Below, piece by piece: positions 12,633 through 22,639 of a stretch of 64,000 nucleotides of DNA (the stretch's first letter is position 1; each line of letters opens with the position of its first letter). Under the pieces are notes generated by a model. That model searched no databases and had not been told where the DNA came from. It saw only the letters and a program-made list of their open reading frames with translations. Source of the stretch: Isoetes taiwanensis (lineage: Eukaryota; Streptophyta; Lycopodiopsida; Isoetales; Isoetaceae); the NCBI GenBank assembly GCA_021234155.1, contig JAJEKV010000056.1:3953330-4017329 (forward strand), written 5' to 3'. Position numbers and translations under genes: made by a program.

Positions 12633-13020
12633 TCATTGCACATTGCCACCAACTCCACTGCTTTTGTTGCATCCTTCTCCAATTTCATAATATGTTCATT
12701 CATTCTGTCAAGCCCTTCATAAACCTTTCCAAGGCATGGATCATTTCCATCAACAAGGCGCAACATCAAAACAATTGGCTCTACAACCTCCAAGTGATGT
12801 TTAACCTTCTTCCAAAATGCATCATAAAAAACAATAGCATTACATGCCCTTCCTGCAGCAGAGCGTCCAGGTGGACTCTTGCGAAAGACATCATCAACAA
12901 ACAATGACCTCAACACCCAATGCAAATCATGTAATCTTTCAAGCATGATGAAATTGTAACCAAATCTAGTTTCACAATATTTTAGCAAAGTCTTACCGTT
13001 GTGATCACAATCTATGAAAA
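12530..13020 (-). pseudogene. hAT superfamily transposase fragment
   Basis: A minus-strand frame encodes a middle part of a hAT-type (DUF659-like) transposase. The pattern TRFGYNFIMLERLHDL, then VFYDAFWKKVKHHLEVVEPI and LRLVDGNDPCLGKVYEGLDR, is typical of the region before the C-terminal dimerisation domain. hAT transposases cut and paste DNA with 8 bp target duplications. The N-terminal BED finger and the first catalytic residues are not visible, and the frame above 13,020 is low-complexity. It is a truncated copy; a second truncated copy of the same family lies at 14.4-15.9 kb. Confidence 0.6.
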
Positions 13021-13339
13021 TAAAAAAACAAAGAACAAGTGAGCAAACGAACAAAGAACAAGCGAGCAAAAACAAAGAACAAGCGAGCAAAAACATTTAT
13101 CTACAGTCTTAAAGAAAACATTTATCTATTTATTTAGCAAAGAAATAGCTCATTGTGCAAAATTGTAGCTCACTGTTTTTGTGACAGTTAAAAAAGCTTC
13201 AAAATTAAGCTCACTGTGAATCAATCAATCAATCAGTAAGCCATAAGCCAGAGACAAGGGCATCTCTAGAGTAAGACAGTTGGCTGGCTCTGAGACTTCT
13301 GTCTTACAACATTAGCAATAGAAACTTTTGTTTAAACTT

Positions 13340-13556
13340 CTGTAAATCTAATTTTCCTGATATATTTTGTGGAGTTCGCTTATGGCAGGGTTATCCTTTT
13401 GCCCAGTTCTACTCTCCCAGCTGAACTCAGAAATCTGAATCTAATTTTCCTGATATATCGTTCCAGTGTGCATTAGCATTTTGCAGAGTTCACTTATGGC
13501 AGGGTTATCCTTTTGCCCAGTTCTACTCTCCCAGCTGAACTCAAGAAATCTAACAC
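13340..13556. repeat. Tandem duplication, ~110 bp unit
   Basis: The phrase 'aatctaattttcctgatata' and the following 'ttatggcagggttatccttt' to 'cccagctgaactca' occur twice in tandem (from about 13,346 and 13,438). The second copy has a short insertion. No coding content seen. Confidence 0.85.
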
Positions 13557-14199
13557 TAACGAAATCATATCTGTAAAGAAATACAATAAAATCTCGGAGT
13601 CTATGAATGGTTAACTGAAGCAAGTGATGATTACGCAGTCAAAAACATAAAACTAAGAGATGGTATATTGACAGCCAGAAAACAATCGCTTTTCAAGCAA
13701 CCCATTTTTACTGCAGAGCCAACAAGTAAAAGGAGCTTTGGACTTGGATCCAGAAATCAGAACGTTGGTATTTGAAGCGGCATTGAAGCAACATTTGAAG
13801 CAGCCCGAAATTTGTTGAAGCCCATGATGGGCAGCAAAATTTAAACGACTGATATAAGAATCTGAAATAATCTGAGAAACAATCTCAGAATGATATTTTA
13901 AGACAAGATTCAATTCAAGAGAACCGTGGGCAGCAAAATACAAAACCGTGGGCATGATAAAAAACCGTGGGCATGATATTTTGAGTCTGAATCGATTCAG
14001 AAATGAGAATCTTGATAATCGAACTGATCAAAAGTGAAAAGATGAAGCAAGACAAAAAGAAAATGCAAAAATTACCTTGGATTCTGGAATGGACGACTGC
14101 AATAGCAGGATGTTTTTTTTAATTCAATGATTGAATTGATTAAAGTATTGGATGATGCGAACGGCTGGAGTCCGACAGCTGCAGTAGGGCCGCGTGAAG

Positions 14200-14415
14200 A
14201 AGAACAGTGCCAGACATTTTGCCTCCAAAAACAGAGGGCCAATTTTGCCCCAAAAATCAACGGCCGTTTTTTTCTAAAAAACGGCTTGAAAAAACGCCAC
14301 CTCACCGTTTTTAACATCACGTTTTTTAAAAGGGCGTTTTCACATTTGAATACGGCAAAAGGTAAAAAATGAAAAAACGGCAAAAAAACGGCAAAAACGG
14401 CGTTTTCGGTAACTA
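14200..14415. repeat. hAT-type terminal region rich in AACGGC and AAAAACG
   Basis: A stretch of short motifs (ACGGC, ACGTTTTTTAA, GGCAAAAA) ends with 'cggcgttttcggtaacta'. It includes a perfect 10 bp hairpin with a 3 nt loop at 14,263-14,285. Subterminal repeats of this type are usual in hAT elements. No matching partner terminus was found on the left. Confidence 0.45.
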
Positions 14416-14571
14416 TTACGATGGGTTTGTCTGATGTAATCTCTTTTGGAATTTGTGGTGGGCGTGCTTGTGTGGTTATCAAGAGCTCCACAAGCATTTG
14501 ATAGCTACCAAACAATGATACAACAAAATAAGGTGCTTTCCCACTAGGGGTTGGTTGGTGTAATCTGTATA

Positions 14572-14679
14572 CAAGAACGGCAGTGTGCCTTAAATTCTAC
14601 GGGGGAAACTTTTGCCGACGCGCGTCAGCGCGGAGGCAAAAGTTGACCCCGCAGAATTTATGGCACACTGCCGTTCTTG
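14572..14679. repeat. Fold-back hairpin with 45 bp arms
   Basis: Left arm 14,572-14,616 and right arm 14,635-14,679 are complementary at about 41 of 45 positions, around an 18 nt centre containing GACGCGCGTC. Both arms begin or end with the complement of 'caagaacggcagtgtgcc'. It is a compact fold-back or MITE-like structure and, if transcribed, could form a long double-stranded hairpin. Confidence 0.9.
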
Positions 14680-14680
14680 C

Positions 14681-15729
14681 AACGTGAATGTATAGGTGTC
14701 AAAAATTGTGACGTGGCATAAAATTCTCTTTCTTTCCACTCCCTGCCTCCGGCCATGGCTATGGCGATTTGAGAGAGCGCCAGAATGTTTTTGATGGCGC
14801 CAGGCCATTCTAGAGGGTTTTGAGAGGGCGCTAGGTAGTTTTGGAGGACGCTATGCGACTTTGGAGGTTTTTGTTCAGCTTCTTTTGCATCTACAATCGT
14901 GATTTGAAATTTTCTGATAGATCTTTGTATGCAGGTTCCTCTTCTATGGTTTTGCGGCAGATTTGCGATTTTGGAGTATTTTTGTCAAGCTGCACGTTTC
15001 CTTACAGGTCTTGGTGAGCGCTATGCCGCTTTAGAGATTTCTGTTCAGCTTCTTTTGCATATACAGTCGCCATTTTCGATGAATCCTTGTACGCCTTCTA
15101 ATTTTTGTGATAGATTTGCGCTTTTAGAGCGTTCTTGTGAAGTTTCACGATTCCTTGCAAATGTTGATGAGATTTATGTGTTTTTTGCTTCTTTTCTGGT
15201 GTTCATGCTGATAATCCCTTTCTTTTCTTGTATGCAGTTTGTCTTTTTGATTGTTGGAGGTGCTACGAGCTTAAGAAGCATGCAATAATTCCAAGAGATG
15301 CAAGCGGAAGCGCTAGACTAGTCTTTCGTTTTCTAAGTTTTCTTTTCTGGAGCTTATTTGTGTCCCCATGCCTATGCCTGCCGTGATTTCTGAAGCTCAG
15401 ATTTGCTTACTATCTATAAAGAAGACAGTAAGATGATTTAATCAAGAAGGCTTGATCTATTCACTATTTCGAAAAAAATTTTTGTATCAATGTTGTGTTA
15501 AAATTGCAGTTCACTCTGACTAAAAGATTGTCTTGAACAAATTTCTCAGAATGTGCAGTAAAATTTTCAGAAAGTTCAGTAAAATTTGTAGAATGTAGGG
15601 TAAAAGATTTTGGAATGTCGAGTAAAACTCAAGAATGATAAAGCCAAACATTCCCTAAAAGAATGTAGTACACGTGGCAGCACACCATTGGAAGATAAGT
15701 CAGAATTTTTGACACCTTACATTTACGTT
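14681..15729. mobile_element. ~1.05 kb TIR element inserted in hAT copy 2
   Basis: Terminal inverted repeats of about 31 bp match with two substitutions and one indel; the shared core is 'aggtgtcaaaaatt'. The left end abuts the fold-back hairpin. The interior has GC-rich 'gagagggcgct' repeats and a 119-codon plus frame (14,929-15,288) with no recognised domain. TIR style suggests a MULE-like non-autonomous element; a target duplication could not be assigned. Confidence 0.6.
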
Positions 15730-15981
15730 TTGAGATTGTAGTGGACGTGTTTGTGTGATTATGTAGCGCCCATGGTATCGTTGTGTGGAGGGGTGGAGGG
15801 AACACATCCATATGTTGTTTTGTATTTTGAAAATAATGTTGACGCGTCATTATTATTTTGGTTTGGAAGATTAGTAATAGGATGATGTTGCTAAAGTTGC
15901 AACAATTGGGTGTTTGATCGAGTGTGAAGCACATTGGGTTGTTTGTGTTGTTGATTGAATGCGCAATCGGTTCCAAGAACA

Positions 15982-16080
15982 GTTACTATGTGCACTCCAG
16001 ACTTCCTCGCCATGGTCATGCGAATGCTTCTACTATGTGCACTCTAGACTTCCTCGCCATGGTCATCCGGATGCTTCTAC
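15982..16080. repeat. 47 bp tandem duplication
   Basis: 'ctatgtgcactccagacttc' followed by 'ctcgccatggtcat' is repeated directly with a few changes. Confidence 0.85.
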
Positions 16081-16129
16081 GTGCCAGGACCTTTGTCTGT
16101 TGCAAGACTAGGAAAAAACCTCTTTGAAG

Positions 16130-18110
16130 CATTCAAAATAGAATTACATATGAACATCGCAAAACCACAAACAGATGATTGCACCCCAAATTAAACTTTC
16201 AAAACATTGATAAATTTTGTTGTGCTTTCAAAAAACATGCTAACTCCAAAAACTTCTAAATGTTCTCATTGACTAGTTTCAGAAGTAGAGTGACTTGTTT
16301 GAGAATATGTAAACTACAGTAATATTTTCTCCTCATGCAGAAAGTCACAAAGTCTGGTTAAGCCCATTTTCAGGGAAATGAAAATTTTTACCTATTTCAA
16401 ACCCGAGTAAGCAACGATTTAGTAATCAACATTTTGATTGAAAGGCACATAAATGCTACATTTTGGATGACGACTAAACTGGATTAGAGCCTGTTGGATT
16501 GAAATTTGTTAGCCCGTATCGCCCCTTGGAATTGCAAAACGTTGTGGGCTCTGAATTTAGAAAGCCTTGTCAGTTATGTGCATTTCACTAAAATATGTAT
16601 CTTCGACGGGTGTCAAATATTGTCTGCACTTTGTGTCCTTGGATCTATCTATAGATGAGCATTTCAGAACTGACTGTATTGCAAGAATAAAGAAAGCAAC
16701 GAGCAACGTGCCTCTGTCACCAATTGTGCCTTAGAGAGCAAAAACTATGGTGTAAATTCTAAGTCCTATTATTTTTTTCCCTTTCATTTCTTGTTCCTCC
16801 ATTAAGAGTACACTTTAGGAGCTTAAGCGTGGTTTACTTGCCACTCCAAAAAACTGGTGCAAACATGGATAAGAATGTTTTGATGTAAATAAGAACAAAT
16901 TTAGAAGGACCAGCATACTATGGACTATAACACAACTGGATTGCCCTCTGATTATTACAATGCAACCATAGCTTTGCAATAAGAACCTGGAAATAAAGAC
17001 CATTACTTAGATATTCAGACCTTATTTGGATGCTTATTAATTTACTGTCATTGTTGACCTAGTTGAATTTGTAGCTTTGTACAATTTGCAGATCGAGCAA
17101 CTAGCACAATTTCTATATATCTGAAAGAATTGAAGGAGAATAGGGTGCAAAAGCTCCTTGAGAAAATAACTTAATACCTAGAATGGATCCATTTGCTGAG
17201 GACAAAATTGGTAAACTTGCAGCACTGCATCAAACAAGGTAAACCCCTACTAGTCCTATACCGGAACCTAACTAGAGTGCAAGTTCCAGCAAAATCAGTG
17301 ATATCTCATGATGATGCACTTATAATATACTGTTGCTAATAATTATGAACCCGCGCCCCCCGTGCCTTTTGTAGCCATGCATTTTATTTTTATAGAAGAC
17401 GTTAGGAATTCAGTTGTAGAGCACAGGAAAATCCTGGAGTCTTGTAAGCAGATTTATTGCGTAACTTGGTAGGAGCAATTTGTAAAAATCAATTTGCACT
17501 TTCAAATCATTGAATAAGTAAGTTGGGCATACCAAATATGATGTTTGACCCTATCATTGTTTGCATGATTATGGAAAGGCAAATTCTTCATAAGTATCAG
17601 ATCGTTCACAAGAGTCAAATATGATGGTTCAATTCTATTTTGTAGAATATTCGTTATTCAGTGGAAAACAATTATTTAAAATTGCATATTTTCTACACAA
17701 GAGACTTTTTATTTGTCAAACATAGACTTTTTTACTACGAGCAACCGAGCTACATCTGGTTATTCAACAGAGAAATAAGGGAATCCTTATATCAAGATGG
17801 CATAAACATTCATAAATTTCGAGCCAATCCTCTAAGCATTTTAGCAACACATTGGTAGAAGAATTATTACACTGCATTACATGATTTCTGTTTTTCTTTG
17901 GCTTCGGGATCAGAATGAAAGGGTGTAGCTCTGTAGAACCATTGCAAAATTACCGATGTCAATAGTGATGTCAATCTAGATGTATATACCCAAATCGATA
18001 TAGTGTGCTATTTTCGTTTTGGGTTGGGATAGGGGTTTCAGGCAGTGGTTAGGACTATGATTTTCGTATGGTATTGTATAAGAAATCGTATAATTGGCCA
18101 TGTGAGAGGA
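16130..18110. other. Intergenic DNA, no gene seen
   Basis: AT-rich, without a conserved domain, RNA gene or clear repeat end. Open frames here are short and have no domain-like composition. Confidence 0.5.
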
Positions 18111-18430
18111 GCTTGAGTGTTTCATGCTATTTTGGGTGGGCTGCAACTCCCTCTTTGCATAGATTTTTTTGAGAAGGATGAATTCCAGAAAGTCGAATTT
18201 GGAAGGCACGAGCCATTCGCTTTTCTTCCCCGTGGTGTTTGTACAGATGGCGGTGTCTGGGAGAATGGGCGCCTCTTTCTTCTTTCGGCAGAGATCCGGG
18301 TGGGGCGGCCTTCCAGGATATACGAAATTGAAGAAATCACAAAGAAATGGCGGCAGTTGACCTCAATCTTACAGTTGGAATGTTACAGAACTCAAGATCC
18401 TAGAAAAAGGGAGCAAATTTTTCCCCTTGC

Positions 18431-19045
18431 TTGGCAGATGCAATGAAAATTACAGAGCTCGGGAGTCGGTGGATGAAGAGCAGAGCTTTTGGATGTAGAA
18501 TTTTGGAGGTGGGTTTCATCGGACTGGTCATAATTCTGTATTTTTACATCACTGGAGGGTATGATTCGGTCCTAAACCCAGCTGCAATGTTGAAGCAGAT
18601 CGGCACAATAACAGAGAAAGAGTTAGCAGAAAAAAATACTTTAGAATCAGGGGTCTACTCCAGAGTAAGGCATTTCAAAGAACATGGAATAGGCGCATTT
18701 CTGTTTGTAGAATTAGGGGCATACAGAACAAGTGCAAGCAGTTTTTCTGTAGTTGGTCTGTCTTCAAAACCTATGCATGTATTTGGAAAGCCGCAGTTCA
18801 AATGCATGTGGAATCCTTCCAGGGGTTCAAGAACAGGGGCCACAGAAAGCAAGGCAAAGAAAATTATGCCAGATTGGGGATATGGAAGAACATACACAGT
18901 GGTAGTTGTAAAATGCAAATTCAACCAGGAGGTGGGCAGTGATGGAAAGGGAGGAAATTTGAGCATAGAAGCATCAGGGGGACTTTGTGAAGGCGTGGAG
19001 CAGAGATTGGAGCATAGTGGAACTTGGAAAATTTCTCTCGTTTAA
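18431..19045 (+). pseudogene. GT92 (GALS-like) glycosyltransferase, N-terminal fragment
   Basis: The 204-codon frame resembles the N-terminal part of plant GT92 proteins, which include the pectin beta-1,4-galactan synthases (GALS) of the Golgi. It has a signal-anchor segment (residues ~24-46, FIGLVIILYFYI core), then the diagnostic run GAYRTSASSFSVVGLSSKPM, HVFGKPQFKC and DWGYGRTYTVVVVKCKF. Family members are roughly 450-550 residues; here similarity ends around residue 180, the frame drifts and stops, and no downstream catalytic part (DxD region) was found within the next few kb. It could be a first exon whose remaining exons I failed to find, but a truncated copy is more likely. The start is the first in-frame ATG; an upstream overlapping frame from 18,117 looks like leader. 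Confidence 0.6.
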
Positions 19046-19399
19046 TGATATTGTGGTTTTAGACCATTGAGGTCAAGGTGCACCATTGGAAAAGTTTGAA
19101 TCGCTTTAGTTGTAAATGATGTGGGCCATCGATCTGGCACAATGCCAGGAATATTCCCCACATCGATGGTTTGCAATGAAAGTTCAACCAAACGCTATAA
19201 TACTTGGAAAACGAGGCATTACCATGGGGTACCCAAATCGACTACATGATCAATGGAACTATATTCAGGTAAAGCAACAACAAAAAGTGACTATGTCACT
19301 GCATATGAAAGCCAAAAAGCAATGGTAGCTCTAGAATTTGTTAGGAGCATCCGTTGGCTATAGGTCTCACTGGATAATGCCAATGTATGCTTTGAACAT

Positions 19400-20190
19400 A
19401 TGGAATGATTATAGCTTCGCTTGAGCATTCTCCTAAGTTGGTCACTCGCTCCATTTGTCAGATCAAAAACACCCCGTTTATCCTCCTCTTGATCATCTTC
19501 AAGACTAAACACATCAGTATTTACTTTTCTTTCTCGTTTAACTTTTGTCGCAGCCTTTTCGGGTGACAATGAGGCGTTGGCAACAGATGTAAGAGCAATG
19601 GACTCCTCGCCATCAAAATCCTCACCTACTTCTTCAGAATAGGCACAGCTGGTGCACAGAATATAATGGCTCATTAGTAGCGTGTTATAAAATAATGAAA
19701 GATAACATGTTATAGTCTTCATTTACATGTAAGAAGGAAATATTGAACCGATGTAATTTCTCTGTCGCATTTATGAAATACAAATTAACAAAAGCAGAAC
19801 CATGATTAGAAATGGGAGGCTCACCGAGTAGAATTTTGGGAAGGAGACCATAACACGCAAATGACACAAAGCAAAATGAAACCAAGAAGATTCCAGAATC
19901 CAAAAATGATCCATGAACTCTGCCAGTGCTCACCATATGGATCTACTTTGAAATACAACTACAAAATCAAAACCATGAAATTAGAACCTGATATATATGC
20001 AATAGACTTTTCAATGTAAGATATTGCAAGCAAGTTATATTCTTGGAAATAATTCAAGAAGAGGTTGGGCACCTCATAGCCAATCCAGGCAATAGAAGCA
20101 ATGACAGCCACAGCCAAACCACTAGTAAACTTAACTGCCCATGAAACCATTGGCAAAGTGTGAGTCAAAAGTTTAAGCCTGCAAAGGTTT
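19400..20190 (-). pseudogene. Possible membrane-protein exons, unidentified
   Basis: Three minus-strand coding-like pieces are joined by plausible splice sites. The first (about 20,190-19,992) has a hydrophobic segment (SGLAVAVIASIAWIGY) and ends CAG|GT. The second (about 19,942-19,826) has GIFLVSFCFVSFACYGLL and ends before GTGAG. The third (about 19,650-19,390) is acidic and charged (SLEDDQEEDKRG, DQLRRMLKRSYN). I do not recognise the family. The amino-acid composition looks better than random, but without a homology search this could be a decayed gene or coincidence. Confidence 0.3.
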
Positions 20191-20199
20191 AGACAAGAA

Positions 20200-22600
20200 C
20201 TCATTTATTCTTAAGGGAATATGTGGCTTGGCCAATAAAATGGTTATAACAAGCATTAATTTTACGTAAACAACGAATCTGTTGCACACAGGTAAAGGTA
20301 TTTAAACATGAACAACAAGTCTGTTGCACACAAGAAATTACTTGATCGACAGTCATTAGGAAATGGATATGCAATGCGATATCAATTAGCATCAAGGCCT
20401 CATTGCTACAAGTATCTGCATCCTAATTATTGGAACACTACTGCAAAAAAAGAGCTCATGAAAATCCATAACAACAAATATGTGTACTTGCAAAATACAT
20501 GATGAAATCCAGCTTAAGAGAGCTTATCTCTGTCTTACTGCTAGTTTAGCTACAAACAATTTCCAATGCATCACAAGTGAAAGAATTGGGGTGTCAATAT
20601 CAAACCCTAGTTTGTCTAAAAATAACAAGAATATAACTTGTTTACTACTACATCATTCAAATATTTGCAAAGAGCAGACATCATAGGAGCAGACCATATT
20701 TGGCTACTGCCATAGCTTAAATCTTTAGCTTCTGGGTTGTCTCAGGCCATCTCCAGTGTCTTCCTGGCAGCAAGAAATTAAGAACCAATCATTCTTGCAT
20801 CTAAAAAAATTCTATGCTCCTATATAAGCTACCTCTGCTTTAGATAAGAAAAACCAGCTCTGGACAATTTTGCAGCATGTTTATACAAAGCAAAAAAAAC
20901 ATCTGAAACTCCTTTGCATGCTTATGTGGAGTGAGAGAGAGCGGACTAGAGATTAAATCCCATACAGAAACAAGTATAGAAATACAAGTCAAAGATTTCT
21001 ATAATTCCTGAAAACGTTTAAATGTCTTGCTCATATACCCAATAAGCAAAGTGAGACTGCGCTTTGCTGAGAAAACTTGAAAAGAGTCTCGCCATGTTCA
21101 AGAAAGCTCAAATGCCAGTAGATGCCCTTGTCTTGGTGAATGACAGTAGATGCCCTTGTCAAGACGAATGGGAGTACAAAGCGTGATGCTGAGTGGTGGA
21201 AAGCAGAGTTGCAAAAGTTGATTCTCTTGCAAGTTAATAGTCTTCCAGATTGGGATTCTTTAAAAACTGAACTAGACGAGCACAACATGACCACTCAGAA
21301 ATGGGAGAGGAGAGTCATTCTAAGAATCTAGACGTTATTTTGTCATGAGAAACCCTATCCAATAGTCGGATCGATATAGCATTCGCGTGCTTCGGCTCGC
21401 ATGCTACAATAACATCCCAGCAACCAGAGAACCTCTAGTTTACACAAACTAGATCCAAAGCAAAGGTCGAAGGATCATCCTATGCAAAAAGGATAAGGTT
21501 AAGGTAGAAGAGCTCAGAGAATAGAATAAGAAACACCAAGAATGGTCAACCCATGCAGGAAGAAACCCCTCCACTACATGAGATCAAAGAAAAAAAAATC
21601 AAGGATATTGCTGAGAGATGAGAAAGCATCGATGAGACGCCGATGAAGAATCTTGCAATAAGTAAGGATCTATTAATTAAACTAGCGGCCCAAAAGTGCA
21701 TCCATGCATGCAATACATGGATGCTCGCCTTGCATAAAAATCCAGATTCGACACTCGGATTGATAGCACATATAGTTGAAGAACTTGGGAGTTTAGTCTC
21801 AATACATCTCGCATGCTAAGTATCGACTCGTACAACGGTGTTGAAAGTTGTAGCCACAAGAGACACATTGAATATGTCTGTAAGATTAGAAAACTAGAAG
21901 GTTAAAAAGTTACATGTCAATTGTTCTGAAGTAAAGCAAACATATTTTGCAATTTGATCCAAATTCAAAGTCTTTATACTTTGTTATAACAAATAACAAT
22001 AAAACAGATTTTGACTACAACTACAAGTATTTGTACTACGGCTCCATTGCCTAAGAAGTTTCACCCGTAGGGAAACCTAATGTGCTAAGCAAGCACACAC
22101 TTTTTTACTCCAACTACAAGTATTTGTACTACGGCTCCATTGCCTAAGAAGTTTGAACTCCCACAGAGAAACCTAATGTGCTAAGCAAGCACACACTTTA
22201 GCCACAAGCCATATGCATCTAGTTCTCTACAAATACAAATAAGGAAGTAATGAAACCTTAATTCACATATCAAGAACAATAAAGACATAGTTCAAAAGTT
22301 AACAGGAAGTATGAGACAAATAATGAAATTTCTTGTTTTAAATAATTTCGTTTATATCCATTGTTATTATATTAAATTAAACCTATTTCCAAGGAATTTC
22401 TTGCTTTTTAAATAATTTGATTTACCTCTATATATTCCATAAATGTACGTACTTTTCTTATGGTATATAATTATTTCCTACTCATTGACTAAAAAGGGTG
22501 CAATTTGCCTAGATCATCCAACTGAAGATGGTGTGCAAAATATTGATAAGAGCAATTTCAATGAATAACGACCTCTTACCAAGAATGTTGAAGAAAAACA
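20200..22600. other. Intergenic DNA with a tandem duplication
   Basis: No gene is recognised. A ~93 bp direct duplication lies at about 22,020-22,200 (shared 'caactacaagtatttgtact', 'cctaatgtgctaagcaagca'). The plus frame near 21,145-21,331 (EWWKAELQKLILLQVNSLPD) has coding-like composition but no neighbours to support it. Confidence 0.5.
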
Positions 22601-22639
22601 ATTAGTCCTCTGAGGAACAAGAAGGTGAGAATCATGCAC

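Larger units (their letters stand above)
14418..15862 (-). mobile_element. hAT copy 2, truncated and interrupted
   Basis: X' (14,418-14,568) and Y' (15,728-15,862) are the same sequences that are contiguous in copy 1. In copy 2 they are separated by a 1.16 kb insertion (14,569-15,727). After 15,862 similarity to copy 1 stops abruptly, so this copy is truncated. Confidence 0.8.
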
